From Hyaloscypha bicolor E (Eukaryota; Ascomycota; Leotiomycetes; Helotiales; Hyaloscyphaceae): a stretch of 64,000 nt of DNA. Below the pieces are notes generated by a model. It searched no databases. It was given only the letters and a program-made list of their open reading frames with translations, and was not told the origin of the DNA. Both the position numbers and the translations under genes were made by a program. Position 1 is the stretch's first letter; each line of letters begins with the position of its first letter. The stretch spans positions 1,894,064 through 1,958,063 of the forward strand of contig NW_020194589.1 in assembly GCF_002865645.1 (NCBI RefSeq), written 5' to 3'. This document shows positions 27,511-37,955 of this stretch, one piece after another.

Positions 27511-28039
27511 TATATAAGAAAAGTAAGTTAAGTAAAGTATAAAAGATAATTTATTATTATATAAGAGAAGTATTATTTCTAAGATATTACTTATATTATA
27601 TTATGGTAATATAACTTCTATTATTTATATAATAATTACTACTACCGGAAATACTAGTAATATTCTTATTATAATAAAAAATAAAACAAATACTAAGAAA
27701 GAATAGCTAATTAAATAAAAGAACTATTATAACAAGTTCTACTATTCTCCTAATTACCTAAGACTAGAGCCTAGCTATTACAGGTATTATATAATTATAT
27801 TTCCAAGATTACTAAAGATTAGAGATATAACTAGATATTATAAATATATCTGTCTAATTACTAAAGACCAGGGATATAAGGCTATAAGTTACTAGTATAC
27901 TCTAGTTACTAAAGAGTAGAGGAAGTATTATATGGCATATATATAATTATAGTAATATAAGTATAAAGGTATTATAGTAGTCTCCTAAAAAAGAGGTTTG
28001 AAATAACTTAGTCAGGATATATATATACTTACTCTTTCT
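27511..28039. other. Moderately degraded DNA with imperfect repeats, no gene assigned
   Basis: At about 27750-27920 the motif 'ttactaaaga.....gata' appears four times in diverged form. GC content is a little higher than to the left. No protein family could be read on either strand. Confidence 0.4.
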
Positions 28040-28317
28040 TCTTTCTAGAGTTCTTTATAAATAAGTCCTCTTATATTAATACAAAGCCCGGGGGAATATT
28101 ATATACTTTCTTTATGGTTTTATTCTTGAATTTGCCCTTTATTATCTTAATATATCCTGGTAATACTTTAAAACATTTATACTTTGAGATAATAACTTCT
28201 TTAACTAGCTCTATATCCTTAATAGCCTCCTATTTAATATTCTTAACGGCTTTTTACTTTATATCCTTAATAAACTTTATATTAGAGGGGCTAGTAATAG
28301 TATTATATTGGGCTCAT
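28040..28317 (-). pseudogene. Lys-rich degraded coding fragment, family unknown
   Basis: On the minus strand one frame reads almost 90 codons with only a few TAA stops. It is strongly charged ('IELVKEVIISKYKCFKVL', then 'GYIKIIKGKFKNKTIKK' and 'PPGFVLI'). The visible stops are TAA in positions compatible with former CAA (Gln). This looks more like real, RIP-damaged coding sequence than the hydrophobic plus-strand frame across the same bases. I do not recognise the domain. Its left continuation (27.5-28.0 kb) is not readable. A transposon protein is likely from context, but that is inference. Confidence 0.4.
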
Positions 28318-28376
28318 TAACCGGATAATTACTTTTTAGCTAGAATATTCTTATTATTCTTATAGTTATTATTATT

Positions 28377-28436
28377 CTCTTTAGAGATTAATAGGAAATA
28401 GTATGGCTCTTTAGGGATTAATAGGAAATAATATAG
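28377..28436. repeat. 30-bp direct duplication
   Basis: Two adjacent copies of a block containing 'ctctttag.gattaatagg' followed by 'aaata.tat'. Confidence 0.8.
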
Positions 28437-28583
28437 TATAACTTTAATTATATTTCAATAATATAATATAACTTATTGGTTTTTCGTAATTATATCTTAT
28501 TACTTTACTAAAGCCTTATTATCCTATTCGAGTATAAGCTTATATAAAGCCTAATTATATATCTTAATAGTAGTCTTATTATT

Positions 28584-28596
28584 AATACTAAGCTAA
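28584..28596. repeat. Left target-site duplication of LINE copy 1
   Basis: 'aatactaagctaa' is repeated at 34588-34600 directly after the poly(A) tail (its first two A's overlap the tail). About 14 bases lie between this duplication and the conserved LINE start 'tttttccgg', which may be non-templated 5' addition or a few extra element bases. Confidence 0.8.
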
Positions 28597-28741
28597 TAAA
28601 AAAGACAGCATTTTTTCCGGTTTTTTTACCCCCCTTACTTTCACACCCACACTTCACCCACCTTCAGAACTCACTCAATACACCTCAGCCCTTTGGCCCC
28701 AGGCTCTAGAACCTACTATAAGTAGAGCTAGAACAGGCTAA

Positions 28742-30370
28742 ATGGCCCCCCCTGACCCCCCGGGCTCTAGCCCCCCTCCCATCGACTTTCAAGAGCTCGG
28801 AGAGCTTCCAGAGGGCCCTAGCGAACAGCTAGACCTACCCACTAGCTCCCCACTAGCTCGGTTCAGCCAGGGAGCTCAATTCGCATTCGATTTAGCTACA
28901 AATCCCATCTCTTCAGACGAACTCGCAGCCCCTTTTCCTCAGCCTAATTCAGCTAGTGCGGCTCGACTGAGCCGCCTCCAGAACGGGCTAAAGCGTGGCC
29001 CTAGCTTGAGCGATATTAATAGCAATATTGATAAGGAATACCAAAACCACGGAAACCACCACCAATATCAGAATCAAGCTTCGAATAAAGCTAAATTACT
29101 AATTCGTCAAGCCCGGGACTTAATAGTCAAAGCTATTACTATTACTCCGTCACATGACCAGCAATCTCGACTACTAGATTTAGTAGAAATCTTCAGAGAA
29201 TACACTGAATTCGGCCGTATCCGCCATACTAGTACTTTACTAGCCTCCCAGGTAGCGAACCTCGAAAATGCCACTAAACGGATCGAAATTCAGTCAAGAA
29301 CTCAAGCCAAACTAGCTACTCAAGCTAAAACTACCCCCGAAAAGCCTACTTGGGCTAAAATCGCTACTCAAGAACTACAATCTCACTCGGAAAAGGACTG
29401 GACTATAGTATTACATACTAAGTCCAAAAATCAGGGAGGAAAAGGCCCTAGTATACTTACTAGTGGCGGTAGTGCTCGTGATACTAATAAACTACTTAGT
29501 GCCCATAATACTAGTGGTTCTAGTACTCGTAATACTAGCTCGAAATCTACGGCCCTCTCTAGGAAAAGCACCTTCCTACTAGCTTATATGGAGCAGGCTA
29601 GCTCGTTCTCTGCTATTTCTATTCGCAATTCGCTTAATACTACTTTCCGCTCTAAGGGAATCAAGGGACTAGTAATCTCTACGGTTTCTCTTTCCTCGAA
29701 GGGTAATATTATAGTTAATACTACTCCCGAATTTAACTCTGACTTTCTGGTTCAAAATCAAGCTATTATAAAGGGGGTGCTTCCCTTAGTTACAAGCGTA
29801 TAAAAAGGAGAACCTTGGTATAAAGTTATTATCCACGGTCTACCTATTCGTGAGTTCGATATACCCGAAGGAATGGACTTAGTCCTAGAAGAAATTAAGA
29901 CCTTTAATAAGGGACTAGAGCCTATTAGCCAGCCCTATTGGGCTACTTCTAAGGAGAAAAGAGACTCAGGCCTCCAGCGAGCCGGTTTAGTAGTAGTGGC
30001 ATTCCCTACCGAGATTCAAGCTAATAGAGCTATTAAAAATAGACTTCTTATAGCCGGGATCTCTGCTAAAGTAGTAAAATACCATACTATTTCTAGTACT
30101 ACACAGTGCACTAGGTATGCAGGGTACGGGCACTTAGATTCTATTTGCAAAAAGGAACCTAAGTGCTTACTATGTGGTGAGGGTCACGTGACTGAGAACC
30201 ATTTTTGCTCTATCTGTAAGAAGAAGGGTAAAAAATGCCCCCACGTGACTACTAAATGCTCTAATTGCTTAAGTACTGCCTATTTAGCTAGTTCTAAGCT
30301 ATGTGAGGTTTACTTAGTAATTAAAAAAGCTACCACTACTATAATTCCTACTATTACTATTAATGAGTAG
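28742..30370 (+). pseudogene. LINE copy 1 ORF1 (gag-like RNA-binding protein), one internal stop
   Basis: 542 codons plus stop, interrupted once by TAA at 29801-29803 (codon 354). The N-terminal part is Pro/Ser-rich and acidic, and the middle is Gln/Thr/Lys-rich. After the stop, a segment with 'VIIHGLP' precedes three Cys/His clusters at about 30107-30285: 'CTRYAGYGHLDSIC' (first knuckle, second Cys now Tyr), 'CLLCGEGHVTENHFC' and 'CPHVTTKCSNC'. LINE ORF1 proteins of this kind bind element RNA and form the particle. The start ATG opens the Pro-rich frame, and ORF2 overlaps its end by 8 nt. The same TAA is present in the other two copies, so it may predate this insertion. Confidence 0.8.
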
Positions 30371-33300
30371 CTACGTCAAAGTACTACAAGTTAATGTGAA
30401 TTATAATAGCTCTACTACTAAAAACGTCTTGCAAATAGCTATAGAACTGGATATTAAAGTCCTAGTAATCCAGAAGCCTTGGGTAATAGCAGGGAATAAT
30501 AATCGGGAATATCGTTCTATTATATACTCTAGCTATTTCCAAATACTCCCGAATTACGGTACCCTGAGGCCTAGAACCCTATTTTATATAGCTTGCGAAC
30601 TGCAAGCTAGTCTAGCCTCAAACTCACCAAGTGATCCTGATTACTTAATTATAGACTTAAGTCTAGGTGTACTAAAAATGCAGCTAATTAATTTCTATAA
30701 TGCAATTCACCCAGAAGACCCTAATAGTATATTGACTATATTAAGAGAGAATATCTTACCTACTACTCTCTATAATAGCTCTCTATTACTAGGTGATTTT
30801 AATATATATTATCCTTAGTAGGATTCCCTTAAACCTCAAAGCAGTCATGTAGTTTATTTAATTAGCTATATAGAGAACCATTCTCTAAGGCTATTAAATA
30901 AACCAGGGGAAGGTACCTTCTATAGACCTAATATGTCTATTCCTTCCGTATTAGACTTAAGTTTTGCTACTAGTGGAATAGTAACTAAGATTAAAGACTG
31001 GCAAGTACTACCAGACTTAGGTTCTAATTACTTCGGGGTTCTATTTACTATTAGTAAGTCGACCTATAGCTCTAGTTCTAATCCAGTCAGATTTAATACT
31101 AAGAAAGCGGACTGGGCTAAATTTATAAGCTACCTTATTAATAGCCTTGAGAATATGCCCTTTCTACTTACTAGTATACCTGGAAACCATGAACTAGACC
31201 TATTAGCAGAAGACTTTACTAATAGAATAGTGGAAGCAGCTAGTAATAGTATTCCAAAATCTATTGCTAGTCCGTATTCTAAACCCTGGTGAAATGAGGA
31301 CTTAAAGACCTTATGTAAATTAATGCTATACTATAGCCGTAAGTCTAAAGCTTTAGGGTATACTTTCTATAAATAAGAACTCCAAAATGCAAAAAACACC
31401 TATTTTAATACTATTAAGAGCACTAAGCTAGCGTACTGGAATAAGTTCTTAGAGAATAAAGACCCCTAGTCGATTTTTAAAGCTATGAAATATACTAAAG
31501 ATACTATATATTAACCTATTCCTAGTATCTTAGATAATAGTTCAAATGAGCTAAAATTAACTTTCTAAGAGAAGTATAATATCTTTAGAACTATACTTTT
31601 CCCACTACTCCCTATTACTGAGCCTACTAGTTTAATAAACTATAGGTCTAGCTTAAAGTGGGACTGGCCTATTTTGTCTAAAATAGAGCTAGAATAAGCC
31701 TGTACTTCTAAGATAAAGGGGAAAACCCCTGGACCAGACTTAGTTACTTAAGAGATTATAGTCTATACTTATAGAGCTTCTCCAGATATCTTTTATAGGC
31801 TATACTTCTTATTTATTAATAAGGGATACTACCCTAAAGTCTGGAAACAAGCTACTGGCTTTATTCTAAAGAAATCAGGGAAACCAAACTATTCCCTACC
31901 CAAAGCATATCGAGTTATTTCCCTACTTAATTACTTAGAGAAGGTTTCTGAGAGAATACTAGCTAGGCGACTTAGCTATTTAGCCGAGACTAGTGACCTA
32001 CTATACTATTCCCAAATGGGAGGTAGGCTCCACAAGTCAGCTATTAATATTGCTTTACTATTACAAAATAAAGTAGAATTAAATAAGTCCTATAAGCTGA
32101 AAACTAGTACTCTCTTCCTAAATATTAAAGGCGCCTTTGATCACGTATCCAAGAATAGGCTATTATAGATTATGATTAGTTTATTACTACCTACTAGCCT
32201 TATTCTATGGGTATCGTTATTCCTAGATGACCGAGTATTACGACTAGCTTTTGATAATAATATTAAAGTATTTAGGTCTATATTTACTAGCATTTCACAA
32301 GGTAGCCCTATATCCCCTATACTATTCCTTATCTATATTCGAGACTTATTTAAGTTAGCAAATATTAAATTCAGATCCTATTTAGATAATATATCCCTTA
32401 CTACTACTTCTAAAAGTCTAAAGAAAAACATTAAGACTCTAGAAAGAGAAGTAAAGGATATAGTCGATTTAGGGAAAAAGAATACTATTAGCTTTAATAT
32501 AGATAAAACAGAGCTTATTCATTTTAATAATTCTAAAAATAAGCCTAGTCTAAAACTACCTAATAGGGAACTAGTTTCCCCTAGTAAAGTAGTCAAATAG
32601 CTAGGGATCTATTTTAATAAAAATCTCAGATTTAAGGAATATATAGCCTATAGGGCTTCTAAAGCAAAACAAGCCTTTTATAGGATATAGAGACTTATGA
32701 ATATATCGCGTGGCTTATTCCCTTTTATAATTAGACAGCTATATTTAGCCTGTATTACTAGTGTAATAGATTATGGTTCTATACTATAGTGAAAGACTAA
32801 AAGCAAAGCTCAAATTCGGCCTTTATAGGCAATTCAAAACCTAGCCCTAAGGAAAACCCTAGGAGTATTCAAAACTGCTCCTATTATTCCTATAGAAGTC
32901 GAATCAGCTTTAGTCCCACCTATTATAAGGCTAAACCATAGTCAACATTAATATGCCTTCCGTATCCTTAAACTAAGTCTAAAACACCCTATTAGACTAG
33001 AGTTCGAGAAGTCCTTCCAAAGATCCCGTAATTTAGAACTAGTAGAATCTGATATAGACTCTATTTATAGTCTAAATACCGATCTAAAGCGAAATCGCAT
33101 GGCCAAAAAGTCTCAAGTAGAAACTATAGTAGACTCTATTAGTAATCTAATAGACCCTAAAGACCTAGAGACTATAAGACACTTTTATTTTGCCCCTTGG
33201 GACAGAGAAGTGCCTTATAAAATCACTATATTAAAAGAGCCAAAGGAAGAGACTACTATATTATATAACTTCTATCTAAAGACTTTATATAATAATAGCT

Positions 33301-34349
33301 CTATATTATTTATATATATAGATGGATCTCAAACTGAAAAAGGACTTGGAGTAGGCCTAGGGCTCGTAGTTTATAGTCACGAAACCCCTTATATTCCGGT
33401 CGTAGCTAAATATAGAGAAAGCCAGAATATAGGAGCTAGTGCTATAGTCTATAATGGAGAACTAGAAGGCGTTACTAGGGCTATTAAGTATGCTAGTAGT
33501 AAAGCAAAGAGAGGGGAGCTTTTTAATATCTTTATAGATAACCAAGCTGGTTTACTAAGATTAAAAACTCCTTCTAATAAGCCAGGACAAAGTCAACAGA
33601 TTAGAGCTATACTAGCTACTAAGGCCCTTAAAGCTAAAGGAGCTAATATAGAACTAATCTGGGTTCCAGGGCATATAGATATAATAGGGAACGAAGAAGC
33701 AGACGAACTAGCTAAGCTAGGCACTACTTCTCCTATATTAGAACCTGAATTAGTAAAAACCTCCTTTGCTTTCCTAGGGGTTGAAATTAATAAAGTTAAG
33801 AAACTAGAGTATAGACTACTTTTAGAATCTTATACTAAACCGAAAACCCAGCTAGAATTATATAGTAATATATATCCGTGGAAAGTATCCAGAAAGATAA
33901 ACCTATCTTTAGGAACTTTTAGGCCCCTAGCTAGTGCCTTCTTCTAGCTAAAGCTAGGCCACGGATATTTAAAGTCCTATTTATATAGGCTAAATATAAT
34001 GTCTAATAACAAATGCAAATGCGGAAAGACTGAGAATGCAAAGCACCTTCTTTTATACTATATGCTATATAGGGAGGAACGACTTAGACTATTTAGTCTA
34101 TTCAAAGGGAGCTTGGAAGCTAGTGCTTTTAACCTACGACTACTATTATATACGGAAATTGGGATATCAAATATACTAGTATTCTTAAAAGAAACTAGTA
34201 TATGTATAAGAAAATGGCATATTGAGCGAAGCGTAGAAGTGGAAGAAGTGGAAGAAGTAGAAGAAGTGGAAATAAGGGAGGAAATAGGGGAGGAAATAGG
34301 GGAGGAAATAGGGGAGGAAATAGGAGAGGAAATAGGAGAAGGGGAATAG
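30363..34349 (+). pseudogene. LINE copy 1 ORF2 (endonuclease, reverse transcriptase, RNase H), about 17 internal stops
   Basis: One uninterrupted frame of 1328 codons with only point stops, mostly former Trp or Gln (for example the TAG TAG pair at 30816-30821). Residues 1-240 are an AP-type endonuclease, with 'QVNVNYNSS' and 'LLGDFNI' visible. The catalytic Glu motif reads 'QKPW', where copies 2 and 3 keep QEP. RT spans about residues 440-760: 'TPGPDL', motif A 'FLNIKGAFD' (Asp to Asn), motif B 'QGSPISP' near 645, and motif C 'YLDN' near 673-676. RNase H follows with D987, E1033, D1059 and D1114 all present, then a C-terminal 'CKCGKTENAKH' zinc motif and a Glu/Ile/Gly repeat tail. It copies element RNA at the nick in target-primed integration. 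This copy cannot. Confidence 0.85.
34228..34346 (+). repeat. Coding minisatellite at the ORF2 C-terminus, copy 1
   Basis: A purine-only stretch of 9- and 12-nt units ('gaagtggaa', 'gaaataggggag') encodes an acidic tail of EEV and EEIG repeats (37 residues after 'RSV'). The homologous tail in copy 3 is 52 residues, and copy 2 has a shorter, eroded version at 50993-51075. All changes keep the reading frame. Confidence 0.9.
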
Positions 34350-34559
34350 GGAAAAAGGGAAAAGGGAAATAGGGAGTAGGGGAGGAATTACGATTTATAC
34401 TCATTTTTTCTTTATTTCCTTAAGTTTTTGTTTCAGGGGTATGTCCCTAACTATTTACTACCTATATTGGAATTTGGGCCTAATATATAAGCTACTGAGA
34501 CTCACGCTAGCTTAGCTAGCCGTACTACATAGTTCTAAACTAATAAAGCATGTTAAAAG

Positions 34560-34560
34560 G

Positions 34561-34592
<32 letters not shown>

Positions 34593-34600
34593 TAAGCTAA
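34560..34600 (+). repeat. LINE copy 1 poly(A) tail and right target-site duplication
   Basis: Thirty consecutive A's, then 'tactaagctaa', matching 28586-28596. A long pure A run suggests that the insertion is not very old. Confidence 0.9.
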
Positions 34601-35600
34601 ATAAATAAGGGTTTATATAGAAAAGAAAGTTTATTTCTCTTTATAAAAAGAAGTATAATATTATTAATAGTAGTATTATAATAAGTCTTTTAGACTTTAT
34701 AAATAATCTCCTTAACCTTATTATTATACTTTTTATTCTCTACTATATTAATAAGATTATCTATATTATTAGCTAATATATTATAGACAAATAGTATATT
34801 CCGGCTAACCCGAAATACCTTTTTTATATAAGTAGCAAGTTATATATTTATATTAAGGATTTATTAGGTAGTCTGCTTTATCTTTTAAAATAGTTTATTA
34901 TTAACCTTGCTTTTGGCCTTTAGGAATCGGCCTGGTTCCTGCTTCTTGGGATTTAGCTACTTAATATTAATATAACTACTCTTATACTTATTTAATCTTA
35001 TTACAGGAGTATTATATATAGGTACTAGTACCGGGTTTATTATAATAGAAGTATTTATTATAACGGGAGCATTTATTATAATAGAGATATTTATTATAGT
35101 AGGAGTATATAAGTATTTATAGATCCGGTCGAGTTAGGCCTTTATATTAGTATTTAGCTTATAATACTTACTAAAGGAAATATATTTAATAGGGTTACTA
35201 TAAAGACTAAAATACTCTTTAATATTAGCCGACTTGGGTATAAGACCGGACTTTAACTTATTATTAATATAATAATATAGTACTAATAATAAAAGTTTAG
35301 CCGGAATCGGCGAGTTCTATATAGTAGCTGGGCTACTACTTATATTTGCGGTTAATATAATATATTCGGGATTATATAGGGTTCTGGTTTAGTAATAAAA
35401 AGAAAAAGTATTAGAATATATTTATATATTATAATATATAAGGCAAATTAGTAGATATTAAAAATTAAATATACGAATAGCCTCGTTTTTATAAGGGGTT
35501 ATAACAAATTACCGAATTAGGTCTAGCTGTTTTATAATAAGAATAATAGTATTATATAATAATTATAAGGAAAGTAATATTTAATAATAATATATACCTT
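34601..35600. other. Degraded DNA downstream of the Gypsy F chromodomain
   Basis: Less AT-rich than the left half of the window, with scattered ccgg and tcgg patches. On the minus strand this is the 3' side of Gypsy F, so its 3' UTR or LTR, or another fragment, is expected. No LTR pair or protein was resolved. Confidence 0.35.
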
Positions 35601-37150
35601 ACTATTATTATTATTTTCTAGGGTAACTATAATAATAAGAGGCTAGCTTTATTACTAGTCTAGTCTCATATTCCTATACTAGTTCCTTTATATTTCCTAG
35701 TAGCTTAACGGGAAACTACTAGTTATATTTATTATCCTAATTCAGGTACTTAATAAGATATTCCAGATTCTCTTTACTACTATAATAAGTATATCTCTTA
35801 TTAATTATATACTCTAGCTTTTAGCTCTTCTAGTTTTTATTATTTCCTTTAATACCCTTTATAGGTTATATGCCTTTAATAGGATCTTTACTAAATAGGT
35901 TAGGGCCCTTTAGTACTAGTTATAAGTATACTATTAAGATAACGGAATGAATTTTCTAGTTAATTAGTAATTCCAATTTATATATAAGCTTTCCTACTTA
36001 ATAAAAGATATGAAACGGTCCTGTTCTTTATTCTAATAGTTTCCTATTCGGGTTACCGGAAAGATAATATCCTTAATAAAGTCTCAAGAATACCCAGTTA
36101 CTAATATCTATTATAATTAGCTTATATTTCGTATTATAGTACTTTCTGGCTATATTATTTGCAAAATTAATAGTAACCTTAATATTCTATTAATATAGCT
36201 TGCAAATAATCTCGGGTAGTTCCTATTAGGTTTCGGCTATAAGTAGTATCAGGTTTATTACTAGTTTAAAGCCCTTAATAAACTTATTTAGAGATATTTA
36301 AATAGCTATTATATATATATTATTTAGTTCGGCTTAGAACGGGATTATAAAGCTTAACTATTCTAGGAACGGATATATTATAATCTAATATTAAAAGCCG
36401 ATCTTAATAGTCTAATTCTTTTATTCCGAGGTCCTATCTATCTAGGGGTATTATATAGTTAATATAAGTAGTTTTATACCTAATATTATAAAAGTATATT
36501 TCTAGAAGTTAAAGATGAATTTTCTATTATAATCTAATATTAAGCCCTTGGGAATTCCCTAGTTATAAAGTAACTATATTATTACAGAAATAGTAACCTA
36601 TTCTTCTATTCTATATTTACTATTTCCTAGTATTAATAACATTTTTTTACTAGCTTTATATAATTATATTATTATATAATTAAAGATATTAAAACCATTA
36701 ATCTTCTAAGAGCTAATAACTAGAATAACGAGAAATACTAGAATAAAGTTTATTACTATAATATAGTACAGAATCAGGAGTATTCGAATCGGCTATAGTT
36801 CTCTATAGAAATATTATCTTAATATTCTATTAAGGAAATAAACCAGATAGTATATAATATAATCTTTAAGGTATTTCATTAATCGGGGAATATAGAACTC
36901 GTCTAGCTTATATAAGATTCATTTTATACCAAAATAGAACTTATTATAGGCAAGATATAAAATATCTTTTATTATTTTTTTAGATATATAAAGTCGGAAT
37001 TAGTTACTAATAATATAATAAAGGAAGTCTTCTTTTATTTAGAAAGAAGTATTAACTTTTAGTAGTTCTTCCGGTATATTATCCTTTTTTATACCTAGTA
37101 TCTCTAAAGCTCTTATAAATTTTGAATTCTTCTAGAGGCTAGTAATAAGC
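35601..37150 (-). pseudogene. RIP-degraded chromodomain-type Ty3/Gypsy integrase (Gypsy F)
   Basis: The minus strand reads a full integrase in order. The zinc-binding segment is at about 36850-37000 ('YNKFYFGIKWILYKLDEFYI' then 'LNRI'). The catalytic core is at about 36500-36760 ('GIPKGLILDYNRKFIFNF', usual D-R-D.KF.S.FW). The GPY/F region is at 36000-36190 ('KLIIIDISNWVFLRLY', 'GNPNRKLLE', 'RTGPFHIF'). A chromodomain-like tail lies at 35610-35830, with 'EYL...' and later 'KELV.EYET'-like residues. Integrase joins the cDNA to the chromosome, and a chromodomain tail in chromoviruses directs it to heterochromatin. Stops and Asp/Arg losses make it dead. RT should lie at higher coordinates but is not readable. 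Confidence 0.75.
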
Positions 37151-37850
37151 TTTTATTTAAATTCCGGATTAATTACTATTCCGGATTAATTACTATTTCG
37201 GTAACAAATATAATATATTTAAGCTTATTATTATTTGAAATATTAGCCTTTTTAGTAATATTAAAGTATAATAGTATATCCGGTATAATATTTAAGTATC
37301 CCGAATAGTAATAGATATCTAAATTAAACTAACTAAGATATATCGAAATATAGACTAATCTTATATTAGCTTTTATTATATCGGAAGTATTTAAGCTTAT
37401 TTAATTATAAATTCCTCTTATAGCCCTATAATTAGTAAGAATAACTACTGGGTTTATACTAGATTGGATTATAGATTAGAGCTTATAATAAGTCTATACC
37501 TATCGGAATAATCGGAATTAATAGGAGATAAAGTCTTAAAGACTAAAGTAAAGTAAAGTAAAGTAAGGTTTTAGATTATAAACTAAAGAGTAAAGTGATT
37601 TTAAAGTACTATTCGAGTACTTGATTTTCTGGTTCTAAGGAGGGAAATCTAGCTACTTAAATAATAAAATCTAGCTATACTAGATTACGAGAATAACTCA
37701 TAACTCTATTAATTATAATAAGTATAGCCTATAAATTCACTAATTATTAGAAATCAAATTATAAGACGGCTAAATAAATATCCTATTAAATTGTAATTAT
37801 AGCTTAATAGATGCCCTAATTTTATAAACCGAATCCTTAGTTCCAAATCC
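37151..37850. other. Degraded DNA, probably upstream pol of Gypsy F; no motif read
   Basis: A 17-bp direct duplication ('ccggattaattacta') occurs at about 37165-37198, and a short 'aaagt' run at about 37545-37568. No RT box was found. Confidence 0.35.
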
Positions 37851-37955
37851 AAGTTACGTTCTTAATTAGCTAAGAGCTTACTAAGAAATTACGTTCTTAA
37901 TTAGCTAAGAGCTTACTAAGAAATTACGTTCTTAATTAGCTAAGAACTTACTAAG
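37851..37955. repeat. 35-bp tandem repeat, three perfect-length units
   Basis: Units at 37851-37885, 37886-37920 and 37921-37955 share 'ttacgttcttaattagctaa' and end 'cttactaag', with one or two G/A differences. The array is not low-complexity and has escaped most RIP. Confidence 0.95.

Larger units (their letters stand above)
28611..34589 (+). mobile_element. Full-length Tad-type LINE, copy 1
   Basis: A non-LTR retrotransposon of about 5.98 kb: a 5' UTR beginning 'tttttccggttttttta', a gag-like ORF1 with zinc knuckles, an ORF2 with AP-type endonuclease, RT and RNase H, and a 30-A tail at 34560-34589, all inside a 13-bp target-site duplication. Endonuclease plus RNase H plus a knuckle-bearing ORF1 fits the Tad1/I group known from ascomycetes. 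The clade is inferred from domain order, not from a tree. Both ORFs keep a single frame from end to end and are broken only by stops. It is the least RIP-damaged of the three copies in ORF1. Confidence 0.9.

Noticed and set aside
28114..28320. 68-codon plus-strand open frame, hydrophobic
   Set aside because: Low-complexity Ile/Leu/Phe composition in AT-rich DNA. The opposite strand has the better coding pattern.
34195..34404. Pro/Phe/Leu-rich minus-strand frame over the LINE tail
   Set aside because: Antisense shadow of the ORF2 acidic minisatellite.
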